DNA from: JBEHWX01 sp048498995
GTDB taxonomy: Bacteria; Bacteroidota; Ignavibacteria; OLB7
Length of the DNA stretch: 63,145 nucleotides
Reading direction: 5' to 3'
Assembly: GCA_048498995.1 (NCBI GenBank)
Contig: JBEHWX010000024.1
Coordinates: forward strand, 1 to 63,145
The translations under genes were made by a program, and so were the position numbers. A model generated the notes under the pieces. It searched no databases, was not told where the DNA came from, and saw only the letters and a list, made by a program, of their open reading frames with translations. The number at the start of each line of letters is the position of its first letter. The first letter of the stretch is position 1. This document shows positions 34,189-43,633 of this stretch, piece by piece.

Positions 34189-37100
34189 TCAGCTCAACGG
34201 GATCGTGGCGGTCACGGCGGGCACCGTCTGCGGCACCCATTCGTTGGAGCTGTTCTTGGCGAGCACAGTGGCCTGCGCGTAGGCGGAGCCGTCGTATTCG
34301 TAGAGCTTGAAGACCACGTCGACGGACGAGCCGGTGAGCTGGGCGCTCGGGCCGGTGATGAATACCTTCGCGCGATCCTTCGAGAAGATCAGCTTCGTGC
34401 TCGTGCCGAGACTCGCGACCTGGATGGTCTGAGCCAGCACATCCTCCGGGATCTTCGGGTCGTTGAACGGCTCCGGGCTTCTGGCCAGAATGCCGAGCAC
34501 CGAGGAGGAATCCCTCACCACGAAGAACTCCGTGGTCTCCGGCGGCTCCAGTCCTCCCAGCTTCAGGATTCCCTCGACCAGACGATCGTGGATCAGCGGA
34601 TAGGCGCCGACCAGCTGCAGGTTCGCCGTGGTGGACTGATTCTGTCCGAGAATCAGGTCGCGCGCCTGCGTCACGTTCACCCCCGAGCCGAGCACGATCG
34701 TGGAGATCGCGCTCTTCACCGGAGCCGGCGCCGTCGACAGCCGGTAGCTGCCGATATGCTCCTCGAAGCTTGCGTAGCGCGAGGTCTGGAACACGTACCG
34801 ATGCACCTCGTGGCGGACGGCGTCCTGCGTCGGATGAACGTTCGGATCGGTCGCCGGATCGGTGGCGTACTCGGCCAGCAGCGCGTTGCAGATCGCGGTG
34901 TAGAGCTTCAGCGGCTGCAGGTTCACGTCCGGCGGAAGCGGCACGTCGCCGGTCTTGGCCGGCACCTCCACCTCGCCGATCGTCAGGCAGTTCTTTCTGC
35001 CGACCCGCGTGTTGCGCGCCAGGTTCTTGAAGCGCTTGAACGGCGGCGTCATCTTCGGCGCCGAGTCGTTGGACCAGGTGGTGATCACCGAGATCTCGGC
35101 ATCCCCCACCGCCTTGCCCGGATCCTTGATCACGAACTCGAGCGCGGAGTAGACATACTTCAGCGGCGCCGGGTTGCTCGCGTCGGCCCAGCCCCAGGTG
35201 GAGTACATCGAGGAGATATAATCCTTGATGAAGAAGAGCCGGAGCTTGGTGTGTGCGTAGTAGAGCGGCTTGGCGTCGATGATGTTGCCGTCGGCGTTCG
35301 GGTAGCTCCGCTTATAGTCGATGTAGCCGCGGAGCGTGGAGTATTTGTACTCGGTCTCCCGCTCGGCGGCCACGAGCGCCGCGTAGTCGGCGCGGACCAC
35401 CCCGTTCCCCATCTGATGGAAATGTCCGAGAGGCCCGTCGGTGCGGAAGCCAAAGGTGACGTAGCGCGTATACTGCTGGGCGGAGCCGTTGACCTGCTCC
35501 TGGAGCTCGAGCTGCACCGCGTAGATGGTGTCCGGCCTCCAGAGGGGCTGGTTCATCAGCGAGAGCGCCTTCTGCATGTCCTGCGCCACGCGGCGCACCG
35601 CGCCGAAGGTCGGCAGCCTCAGATTGTAGCTGAAGGCGGCCGGCGGCTGATAGCAGACCTCCAGCAGGAAGGTGACGCACTGCGGGAAGGTCGCCGTCGG
35701 CGTTCCGACCAGGTCGGTGGCCAGGAAGTCGGTGGCGCGGCCGAGCTCGCCGGTCAACGCCTCCAGCTGCTTGCCGAGGTCATAGGTCTGATCGCTGTTC
35801 GGGTCGAGCGTGTTGGCGCTGTCGTACTGGCTCTCGACGGTATTCTTCTGAATCGTCAGCGCCGGGATCAGCTCGGTCTGGAGCATCGAGCGCGTGAGGT
35901 TCCAGTAATCGGTCGGCCAATTTCCTCCCACCACGTCGCTGCAGGGCGCCATCTCGATCACGATCCGGTCGATCGGCTTGTTCGGGTCGTCGTACTCCAC
36001 CGGGTGGAACAGATCGGACCAGAGCTTCTCCTCCCGCTTCATCAGCGGATCGTACGGGCCCGGCACCGGGAAGCAGATCGCGTCGCGGAACGGCTGCATC
36101 GCCGTCGACTCGAACGCCGCCTGGAACTGCGCGCGATTGGTGAAGAAGTCGATCAGCGTCGGATCGACGCTCGCGAAGTCGAGACCGCGAACGGCGAAGT
36201 AGTTCCTGATCGTCCGCACCTTGCGGCAGCGGCTATTGAGCTTCCGGTCCGGCATGAACTCGATGCCGAGGTAGTCGCCGATCACCAGCGCGCGGCCGCA
36301 CATCGCCGCCAGCGTGTTGGAGATCATGCTCTCGACGGTGATGTCGAGCGACGGGAAGAGCCCCGGGTTCGCGGTGATCTTGCAGAGACAGTTGAGCATC
36401 CAGAGCCACTGCGAGCAGATGTCGACGCAGCTCGGCGTCGGTATCACCCGCGAGTAGGCGGCCTGCGCCTGAAGGGCGGCGACGAACGTCTTGATCTCCA
36501 CCAGCTGCTCCACGGTCAGCACCTCCATCGATCCGGTGGCGATCATCAGCACCCTGACGATGTTCCCGATCGCCGCGCAGGGGGAGATGGCGGCCGTGGT
36601 GGTATCGACCGTCTCCAGTCCGAGCGCCTGCGTGATCCCGGCGAGCGTCGAGTTGAAGCCGACGACGAGCGAGATCGCCTGGGACGTCGGCGTGATCGGC
36701 GGCGGAATGCAGTAGGTACGATAGATATCGATCAGCATGTCCTGCCATCCGCAGCTTCCCACGTCGAGGAAGTTCGCGTCGGCCCAGGTGGTGAACGACT
36801 GCATCGTCGAGATCTTGCTCATCAGCAGCGAGACGTCGCTGCCGATCAGCGGGATCAGCGGCGTGCTGAACTGGATGCCGTGGAAGCAGCGCTCGCGGAA
36901 CCAGCGGAGCACTTCGTCGAGCTCCCAGAGGAGCGCGTCCTTGCCGTCGGCCGGAACGATCTGCGCCGGCAGCGGCTGGTTGAGCACCACGCGGTAGATC
37001 CGCTCCACGATCGGCGCCAGGGTGTCGAGGATATAGGAGAGGATGTCGGCTGGGATCTCGTCGCGACGCGCGTAGAGCGCGCGGACCTTCTCGAACGGCC

Positions 37101-40100
37101 AGATCACCTCGTAGCAGAGGCCGTCGCTGACGCCGCCGCACGGCGTGTAGCTGTTGGCGCTCATGTAGCTGGTGACGTTGCCGTACGCCGTCGACGGGTA
37201 ATAAAGCCCGAACACCGCCTCGACCTGCGACGGAATGGTTCCGCAACGGGTCAAGGCCGCCGAGAAGAAGTTGATCAGCATTCTCACCCGGCCGTGCAGA
37301 TCCTCGGGGATGCCGTCGACGCCGGCCGTCCAGTGCCCCGGGTCCGGAACCGACACCACCTTCTGGTAGAGATCGGCGATGATACGCTCGTAGATCGTAT
37401 CGATCTCGGGATCGATATCGCTCGTCAGAAGCGCCTCGAGCGTGGCGCGGTCCGACGGGGAGAGCGTGTCGGCCTGGCAGATCCGGCAGAGACAACTGAA
37501 GATCGTGGTCCAGGTGGTGAGGAACGCCTCGACGGTGCTCCCGGGCGTCGGCAGCGTGACCTCGTGCGTGTCGTCGCGGAAGATCGTCATCTGCCGCTGG
37601 AGCTTGGCGTGGAGCGTGTCCACGATCCCGCGGAGCGCGAACGGCAGATCGTCGTAGGAGGCATAGGCCAGAATCAGCATGCCGATCGCCTCGCGGAGCG
37701 ACGCGCAGTAGTCGCCGCCGGCCGCCGGGCTCCAGCCGAAGTACCGATGAAGCCGCTCGATGTCCGGGAAGGCGTTGGCGACCAGATCGCCGATCGTCTG
37801 CATCGCCGGCGAGAGGGACATGTTCGGCGTGTCGGAGCAGAGCGCCATCACGATGTCGATCAGGTCGCGGGTCCGGTTGCAGTCGGGCGTGCCGCAGGCC
37901 CGCGTCCCCGCCACGTGCATGCCGCCGACCACGCGGAAGTAGGCGTCGTTGAGCCAGTTGAAGTATACTCTCAGACGGTTGTCGGCATCCGAGGAGATGA
38001 TCTTGGCGAAGTCGAGGCTGAGGGCGCCGAAGAACCCGGCGAAGGTGCGGACCTGCTCGGCCGGCGTCGTGAGCCAGGTGGCCGCGTTCAGCTCCATCGA
38101 GAAGGGGGCCGTGCCGTTGAGCTCCAGCACGTGATGATACAGGCGGTCCACCTCCGGATCGAGCAGGAGCGTGACCCTGGAGCGGACATCCGACGGCAGC
38201 GTGCCGAGCGCGTCGTAGAGACGGCCGACGCAGGCGATCAGCCCCATCCACTTCCAGTAGAACTCGTTGGCCGTCGCGTTGGCGACGAGCGTGTCGACCC
38301 CCTCCTTCCAGTACTCGTCGACGTAGCCGCCGAGCTCGGTGAAGAAATGCTCGACGTACTCGAGCAGCACCGGCGGGATATCGTCCTTGCCGGTGAGGGC
38401 CACCACGAGCGTGTGGAGCGTCTCCCCCAGACGCGCGCAGAACTGGCTCGGCGTCGTGATCGGCTCATCCACGGCGATCGCATCACTCAGGCCGAGGATC
38501 TGGCGGAGGTAGAGGTTGACGAGGGAGAACTCCTCGAGCAGGCCGCGGATGGAGGCGGCGGCGCCGGACTGAATATCGATGTTCGGGCTTTCCAGGCAGA
38601 GGAGGCGGCGCCAGCGTGGCGCGTTGTAGAGCTTGTCCCAGAGCGAGGTGGTGACGACGCTATCGGTCGGCGTGTCCGGCACGGCATCCCACGAGAGGGG
38701 CGTCACCGAGCCGTCCGAGCTTCCGCCGGAGGTCCCGCTCGACGGCGGCGCCCAGGCATAGCCGCGATAGTAGGAGATCGTCACCTTGTTGGTGAGGGTG
38801 ATCAGCTTCAGCGACACGCTGGTGGTGGCCGTGGGGAGCCAGATCTCCAGACGGCTTCCCTTCAGGATCATCACCCCTTTTTCCAGCCGGAAGATGTTCG
38901 GGAACGGACGCACCTCCCCCTGCTGCGGAGAGATCTGAAGATCGAGACGTCGATCGGTCACGCGCGCCCCCCCTGGGAAGATCCGGCCGGTGGTTTCGAA
39001 GCGCCAGTTCTGGCAGACCTTCGGCAGCGGATCGGGAGGACAGAAGATGGCGGTGCGGGGAAAGCCGAGATCGACCGGCGAATTGTCCGCTGCGTGCTCG
39101 AGCGGCGTGCGTCCGAGCAGACGGAGCTTTGTGTAGCTGTTGCCGTCGGTCATCTGCCAGTAGCCGAGGCGCGCGCACTCGCCGATCACCTGAACGGCGG
39201 CCGGACGGGTGGCCAGCGCCTTCTCCATCACCATCGCCACGAGCGGAGTGTTCAGGTACTTCATCTCGTAGTTCTCCCAGGTGCCGGAGACCAGACTGCC
39301 GGCGGTGCTCGGCTTCCAGTACTTCACCTGCACATCGTTCACCACATACTTGTGCACCACCTGCGAGTGGTGTCCCTTCTGCGGCGGAACCAGCTCCGAG
39401 CCGCCGAGCAGCGTGGTGATCGGCGCGATCAGGGGCGGCGGCGTGGTGTTCGGATCGTTCTGCGCCGGCACGATCCCCTTGGTGAACTCGATGTCGATGT
39501 AGGTGTCCAGCGGCAGCGCGTACTTCGTGAAGTCGCCGATCCAGGCGTTCCCGCCGGTGACGCCGGGGGGCTGGATCGAGCTCATCGACGAGGTGTGCGA
39601 CGTGCTCGGCTGGAACGTACGATTGTAGAAGTTCAGCGGGAACCCTTCCCCGGTGAGCATGTGCGTTCCCTTGGCCGGCAGCTTCGGGTCGGCCAGGTAC
39701 TCCGCCTCGTTGCTGAAATGCCGCGCCGAGATGAAGCCGATCTCGTCGAGATTGACGCGATCGCGGATCACCCAGGTGAGCCCGCAGCTGATGTTGACGT
39801 CCGGCAGCGGCCACGGGGTCTTGATCTTCAGCTCGAACGATCCGCTGACGACGAACGGATCGGGCGCCTCGGCGCTCAGCTCGGCGCGCACGTCGATGCG
39901 GAAGCCGAGACCGAAGACGCTCACCTCCGCGTAGCCGGCCACCTTGACGAAGCCGCCGACCTGCACCGGCCGGAAGTTGATCCGGCCGCCGAGGTCGAGG
40001 CTGGCGCCGAGCCCGACCTTGGCCGGACCGAACTTCTTCTCCAGGCTCCAGCTTGCTCCCGCCCCCGCCTTGATGCCGGCGGCCGAGAGCATGAAGTAGG

Positions 40101-42801
40101 CGTACATGTCGAACAGGTTGAGAATCCGCGCCTGGATTCTCTCGTTCTCCGGCGAGTCCTTGCCGAGGTTGATATACCAGCCGTTGGAGCGGCCGCGGAA
40201 GAACGCCATCTCGAGCCTGGCGTTGATCTTGGCCAGGTCACCCTTCATCGCGCCATCCATCGGCAGATCGAAGGTGGCCTGGAATCCGGCCTGCACGCCG
40301 GAGGGGCTGATGAAGATCGCGGCATAGAACGGCGGATCGGCGGTCGTGTCCAGGCCGATCCGCTTGCTCAGCACCGCCGCCTGCCCCTCGAGCATGAAGA
40401 GCTCCGGAATCGAGAGCAGGAAGAAGAGCTTGCTCGAAAACGCGGTTCCGGAGTCGGCCGTCGTGGCCAGCGAGACCCCCGCGCCGAAGGAGAAGCCATC
40501 CTTCTGCTCGAACTTTTCCACGTTGACGCCGATCTGCGGCTTCCGGTAGTAGGAGAACCAGGTCTCCTCGTCGCTGATGCCGGCGGCGTGTTTGGAGGCG
40601 ACGTAGTCGCTGCCGACCAGACCGCGGAAGCCGTAGATGCCGAGGCCGGTGGTGCCGAGCGGGATCGGCGAGGAGAGCTCCAGGAAGATGTCCACCAGGA
40701 ACGCGCCGGTATCCGGCGACATGCGCATGCCGGCGCCGCCGGCGATATCGAGCTTCGGCAGCGAGAGCGAGACGGAGCCGGTATACTCACGCGCCGAGTT
40801 CGGATCGTTCGAGGCTCCCCCGTTCTTCATCGAGAGATATCCCTTCAGGATCACCGCCGCGTCCTCGGCCGGCGCGTCCCCCGGGATGGTGATGTCGACG
40901 TGGATGCTCTCGATGCGCAGATAGCGATGCGCCGGCTTGCCGGGCCCGTCGTCGACGCTGAAGTAGTATTTGATACCCTCGCCGCGCGCGTCCACGCCGC
41001 CGGCGCCGGTGTCGATCCCGCCGTCGAAGCCGTAGAAGCGGTAGTGCCTGTTCTGGCCGCCGTAGAGCTGCTCGTGCGAGCCCATGTGAACGGCCGTGAC
41101 CGAAAGCTCCACCGGGCCGGCCTTGAGCGTGACCGCCTTCGGAAGCACCACCGATCCCCCTTCGAGCTCGATCTCGCCGTTGGACCAGATGACGAGCTTC
41201 TGGATGTCGATCGGCTGCTGGATGAAGGGATCGGAGCTGCCCGGGATCGAGGCGAGGATCGCCAGCTGTCCCGAGGTGCCGATGAAGAAGCGGCCGTTCC
41301 GCTTGCCGATCTTGAGAGTGTTGACCGTGAAGGAGAAGATGTTCGGGATGCCGAAGGTGAAGCCGGGCACGGTGGCCACCACCTCGAAGCCCTGATTGTC
41401 GATCGTCACCTTCACGTCGATCGTCCCGCTGAATCCGGGAACCGTCAGCTTGCCGAGAATGGTCGAGTCGACGAGCGAGCCCTGATGGAACCGGATGTCG
41501 AACTGGTCGAGCTCGATGGAGAAGCCGGAATTCGGGTTGCTTCCGTCGCCGCCGAAGCGGGTTCTGAGCACTCCCTCCGACGGCGTGCCGACGAGGCTGA
41601 AGGAGCCGGAGAGCCCGCCGGTGCCGATCAGGAGATTCTTCCCGATGATCTTGCAGCGGTCGTTCGGATTGGTCGGACGCCCCGCCTCGGGCACCTCCCA
41701 GAACTTCGGGAACCCGATCTCGGCGTAGCCGATGTAGACGCCGACGAAATCGGGACCGCGTCCGTCGGCGGCCACCTCGGGAAGCGTGGTCTTGGTGCTC
41801 AGGTCGAGCTTGGCGTTGCTGACGGCGATCGTCAGCCCGGTGTTGCCGATCTGCGACGGGGTGAGCGTGGCCTGGAGATCGGTGGTGTAGCCGATGCCGG
41901 AAGTGGTGCCGAAGAAGAAGTCAGCCTTGCCGAAGGAGAGCATCGACTTCAGGCTCGGGTCGGTGGTCGGCTCGCCGTTGACCAGCGGGATCAGGATCGA
42001 CTGCGGAAACTCGACGGCGAGCGTCACCTCGAGCGACGCGTCGATCTTCGGGACGATCAGCGACTCGATGAACTCCATCACCGACATGCCGCCGAGCAGA
42101 TTGTTGAAGAGCTCCTCGATCCGCTGCTTGATCGCGTCGATGCCGTCGGCGCCGAACAGATAGAGGGAGTAGAGCACCTCGATCGCCGGCAGGTTGATCT
42201 TGTCCTCGATCTGGCCGATCAGCGCGTCAAGCTGCTCGTCGGGATCGGGGATCGACGGCAGCGAGATGGTGACGCCCGGCGGAAGAAGCGCGGTGAGCTT
42301 CGTGTTGATGTCGTTGATGAACGAGTTGATGTCGCCGGGGATCGTGGCGAACGATCCGATGGCATTTCTGACGAGCGCGCGCAGGTCGATCTTCTGCACC
42401 TTGATCAGCATCGCCAGCAGCGAGGCGGCGCTCTCGGCGAAGTTGTCGAGGCTGAACCCGCTGACCAGCTCGAGAACCGGCCAGTCGTAGCGGAGCGTGA
42501 CCGGGATCTCCGTGGCCAGGGCGATCTGCTGATCGGTGGCCGAGGAGGCGCTCGGGATGGCCGGGTTCAGGTAGATGCCGATCTCGGTGCCCGGAACGTT
42601 GAAGCCGAGCCGCTTGTAGGTGCAGATCGTCAGGCTGTAGAAGGCGGAGCTGCCGGAGGTGTTCGCGCTGTACTGAAGATTCTTGTAGTACAGTCCGGAG
42701 AAGATCGTGGCCAGCCCCTCCTTGATGAACCCGAGCTGCGGCGGCAGATCCTCCAGCCCGATCAGGGAGCGCAAAGGTGGATAATACGATAGTGTACTCA
42801 T
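34189..42801 (-). CDS. Giant protein B: beta-rich N-terminal half plus Cys-rich helical repeats
   Basis: The product is 2870 aa, family not recognised. Residues 1-1380 are mostly beta, with long amphipathic strands and Gly-rich stretches (KVGLGASLDLGGRINF, FGLGFRIDVRAELSAEAPD) that suggest a large barrel or sheet scaffold. Residues about 1390-2260 carry the same helical repeats as protein A, somewhat degenerate (CSQWLWMLNCLCKIT near 2125, TTWTTIFSCLCRIC near 1758, FYWKWMGLIACVGRLYDALG near 1513), with half-repeats about 60 residues apart. The last 600 residues contain motifs (FGFRTDGPLGHFHQ, FQTSRYASFEEHIG) typical of other very large bacterial proteins. No signal peptide or sorting domain is visible. 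It has no TTA, CTA or TCA codons, leaving a full-length antisense open frame. It lies 178 bases upstream of protein A. Confidence 0.85.
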   Translation of the reverse strand: MSTLSYYPPLRSLIGLEDLPPQLGFIKEGLATIFSGLYYKNLQYSANTSGSSAFYSLTICTYKRLGFNVPGTEIGIYLNPAIPSASSATDQQIALATEIPVTLRYDWPVLELVSGFSLDNFAESAASLLAMLIKVQKIDLRALVRNAIGSFATIPGDINSFINDINTKLTALLPPGVTISLPSIPDPDEQLDALIGQIEDKINLPAIEVLYSLYLFGADGIDAIKQRIEELFNNLLGGMSVMEFIESLIVPKIDASLEVTLAVEFPQSILIPLVNGEPTTDPSLKSMLSFGKADFFFGTTSGIGYTTDLQATLTPSQIGNTGLTIAVSNAKLDLSTKTTLPEVAADGRGPDFVGVYIGYAEIGFPKFWEVPEAGRPTNPNDRCKIIGKNLLIGTGGLSGSFSLVGTPSEGVLRTRFGGDGSNPNSGFSIELDQFDIRFHQGSLVDSTILGKLTVPGFSGTIDVKVTIDNQGFEVVATVPGFTFGIPNIFSFTVNTLKIGKRNGRFFIGTSGQLAILASIPGSSDPFIQQPIDIQKLVIWSNGEIELEGGSVVLPKAVTLKAGPVELSVTAVHMGSHEQLYGGQNRHYRFYGFDGGIDTGAGGVDARGEGIKYYFSVDDGPGKPAHRYLRIESIHVDITIPGDAPAEDAAVILKGYLSMKNGGASNDPNSAREYTGSVSLSLPKLDIAGGAGMRMSPDTGAFLVDIFLELSSPIPLGTTGLGIYGFRGLVGSDYVASKHAAGISDEETWFSYYRKPQIGVNVEKFEQKDGFSFGAGVSLATTADSGTAFSSKLFFLLSIPELFMLEGQAAVLSKRIGLDTTADPPFYAAIFISPSGVQAGFQATFDLPMDGAMKGDLAKINARLEMAFFRGRSNGWYINLGKDSPENERIQARILNLFDMYAYFMLSAAGIKAGAGASWSLEKKFGPAKVGLGASLDLGGRINFRPVQVGGFVKVAGYAEVSVFGLGFRIDVRAELSAEAPDPFVVSGSFELKIKTPWPLPDVNISCGLTWVIRDRVNLDEIGFISARHFSNEAEYLADPKLPAKGTHMLTGEGFPLNFYNRTFQPSTSHTSSMSSIQPPGVTGGNAWIGDFTKYALPLDTYIDIEFTKGIVPAQNDPNTTPPPLIAPITTLLGGSELVPPQKGHHSQVVHKYVVNDVQVKYWKPSTAGSLVSGTWENYEMKYLNTPLVAMVMEKALATRPAAVQVIGECARLGYWQMTDGNSYTKLRLLGRTPLEHAADNSPVDLGFPRTAIFCPPDPLPKVCQNWRFETTGRIFPGGARVTDRRLDLQISPQQGEVRPFPNIFRLEKGVMILKGSRLEIWLPTATTSVSLKLITLTNKVTISYYRGYAWAPPSSGTSGGSSDGSVTPLSWDAVPDTPTDSVVTTSLWDKLYNAPRWRRLLCLESPNIDIQSGAAASIRGLLEEFSLVNLYLRQILGLSDAIAVDEPITTPSQFCARLGETLHTLVVALTGKDDIPPVLLEYVEHFFTELGGYVDEYWKEGVDTLVANATANEFYWKWMGLIACVGRLYDALGTLPSDVRSRVTLLLDPEVDRLYHHVLELNGTAPFSMELNAATWLTTPAEQVRTFAGFFGALSLDFAKIISSDADNRLRVYFNWLNDAYFRVVGGMHVAGTRACGTPDCNRTRDLIDIVMALCSDTPNMSLSPAMQTIGDLVANAFPDIERLHRYFGWSPAAGGDYCASLREAIGMLILAYASYDDLPFALRGIVDTLHAKLQRQMTIFRDDTHEVTLPTPGSTVEAFLTTWTTIFSCLCRICQADTLSPSDRATLEALLTSDIDPEIDTIYERIIADLYQKVVSVPDPGHWTAGVDGIPEDLHGRVRMLINFFSAALTRCGTIPSQVEAVFGLYYPSTAYGNVTSYMSANSYTPCGGVSDGLCYEVIWPFEKVRALYARRDEIPADILSYILDTLAPIVERIYRVVLNQPLPAQIVPADGKDALLWELDEVLRWFRERCFHGIQFSTPLIPLIGSDVSLLMSKISTMQSFTTWADANFLDVGSCGWQDMLIDIYRTYCIPPPITPTSQAISLVVGFNSTLAGITQALGLETVDTTTAAISPCAAIGNIVRVLMIATGSMEVLTVEQLVEIKTFVAALQAQAAYSRVIPTPSCVDICSQWLWMLNCLCKITANPGLFPSLDITVESMISNTLAAMCGRALVIGDYLGIEFMPDRKLNSRCRKVRTIRNYFAVRGLDFASVDPTLIDFFTNRAQFQAAFESTAMQPFRDAICFPVPGPYDPLMKREEKLWSDLFHPVEYDDPNKPIDRIVIEMAPCSDVVGGNWPTDYWNLTRSMLQTELIPALTIQKNTVESQYDSANTLDPNSDQTYDLGKQLEALTGELGRATDFLATDLVGTPTATFPQCVTFLLEVCYQPPAAFSYNLRLPTFGAVRRVAQDMQKALSLMNQPLWRPDTIYAVQLELQEQVNGSAQQYTRYVTFGFRTDGPLGHFHQMGNGVVRADYAALVAAERETEYKYSTLRGYIDYKRSYPNADGNIIDAKPLYYAHTKLRLFFIKDYISSMYSTWGWADASNPAPLKYVYSALEFVIKDPGKAVGDAEISVITTWSNDSAPKMTPPFKRFKNLARNTRVGRKNCLTIGEVEVPAKTGDVPLPPDVNLQPLKLYTAICNALLAEYATDPATDPNVHPTQDAVRHEVHRYVFQTSRYASFEEHIGSYRLSTAPAPVKSAISTIVLGSGVNVTQARDLILGQNQSTTANLQLVGAYPLIHDRLVEGILKLGGLEPPETTEFFVVRDSSSVLGILARSPEPFNDPKIPEDVLAQTIQVASLGTSTKLIFSKDRAKVFITGPSAQLTGSSVDVVFKLYEYDGSAYAQATVLAKNSSNEWVPQTVPAVTATIPLS

Positions 42802-43022
42802 GGTACTCTGCGTTGTGGTGTGTGGTGCGTTGCGTGCGAAACGTTCGTGCCGGATGCGCCGGAGCGCTCCGGTGGGATCATCCCATGGCCGGTGTGCCAT
42901 GTACCGTGTCGGGTGGTGTGCCGGACGCGCGCCGCGTGGCATGCCGCGAGGCACGCCGCATGGCGAGCAGACATGCGCAGGGAGACGCGCCGAAGCTCGG
43001 GGCTGGAGGAGACAGGGAGAGC

Positions 43023-43631
43023 TTACTCTCCCCGCTTCCGCCCCGTCGCCGCGATGGCGCTCCGGAGCGCCTCGGTCAGATCGTAGCCGTTGTGCCGCAT
43101 CGCCGGATACTGCTCCTCGAACGGACGCGGCACGTGGCCGGTGTGGCTCACACTCGAGTCGACGGGAATCCGCGTGGTATCGCAGACCAGCAGACGGAAG
43201 CTCCCGGCGGTGAATGGGATGTCGACGCCGAAGTCGACATCGCAGGTACGATCGAAGCTGAGGCGCATCGTGTCCGACGGCTCCCCCTTCCTCCCATGCC
43301 GGACGACGACGAGCAGGTAGTCGCCGCCGCATCCGGTTCTGAGCGAGAGGTAGGGATTCAACCCCGGTACCGATAGCAGCGGTGTGGCTTCTCCCCTGTC
43401 GCCGAAGTTCCCCTCGACGTCGATCGACGTAATGGTGAACCGTCCGTCGAGGCTCGTCAGCACGCTGTCGTGGATGTTCATCGATCGATCCGGAAACCTG
43501 ACCATCCGGCCGTCGCGGCCATGGGGCGCGGAATCGCGGAGCATGAAGTTGATCCTACCGGCGCATCTCTGCGCCGGTAGGATCATCGGAACGAACAGCA
43601 GCGAAAGAACCGGAAGAAGCTTCGCGTTCAT
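43023..43631 (-). CDS. Small secreted protein of unknown function
   Basis: The product is 202 aa with a signal peptide (LLPVLSLLFVPMILPAQ). The mature part is beta-rich with four or five Cys (RCAGRINFMLRDSAP, later RTCDVDFGVDIPF and LLVCDTTRIPVD), compatible with a small disulfide-bonded beta-sandwich. No family recognised. Its ATG is only two bases after the stop codon of the giant subtilase, so the two are co-translated. It is the only cluster member with a standard Sec signal peptide. It may be a partner or periplasmic accessory of the protease; that is inference. Confidence 0.8.
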   Translation of the reverse strand: MNAKLLPVLSLLFVPMILPAQRCAGRINFMLRDSAPHGRDGRMVRFPDRSMNIHDSVLTSLDGRFTITSIDVEGNFGDRGEATPLLSVPGLNPYLSLRTGCGGDYLLVVVRHGRKGEPSDTMRLSFDRTCDVDFGVDIPFTAGSFRLLVCDTTRIPVDSSVSHTGHVPRPFEEQYPAMRHNGYDLTEALRSAIAATGRKRGE

Positions 43632-43633
43632 GG

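Noticed and set aside
34054..42792. 2912-codon open frame on the plus strand
   Set aside because: It lies exactly antisense and in register with giant gene B. Its product is Arg/His/Asp/Leu-rich with no domain, and it is fully explained by absence of TTA, CTA and TCA codons in B.
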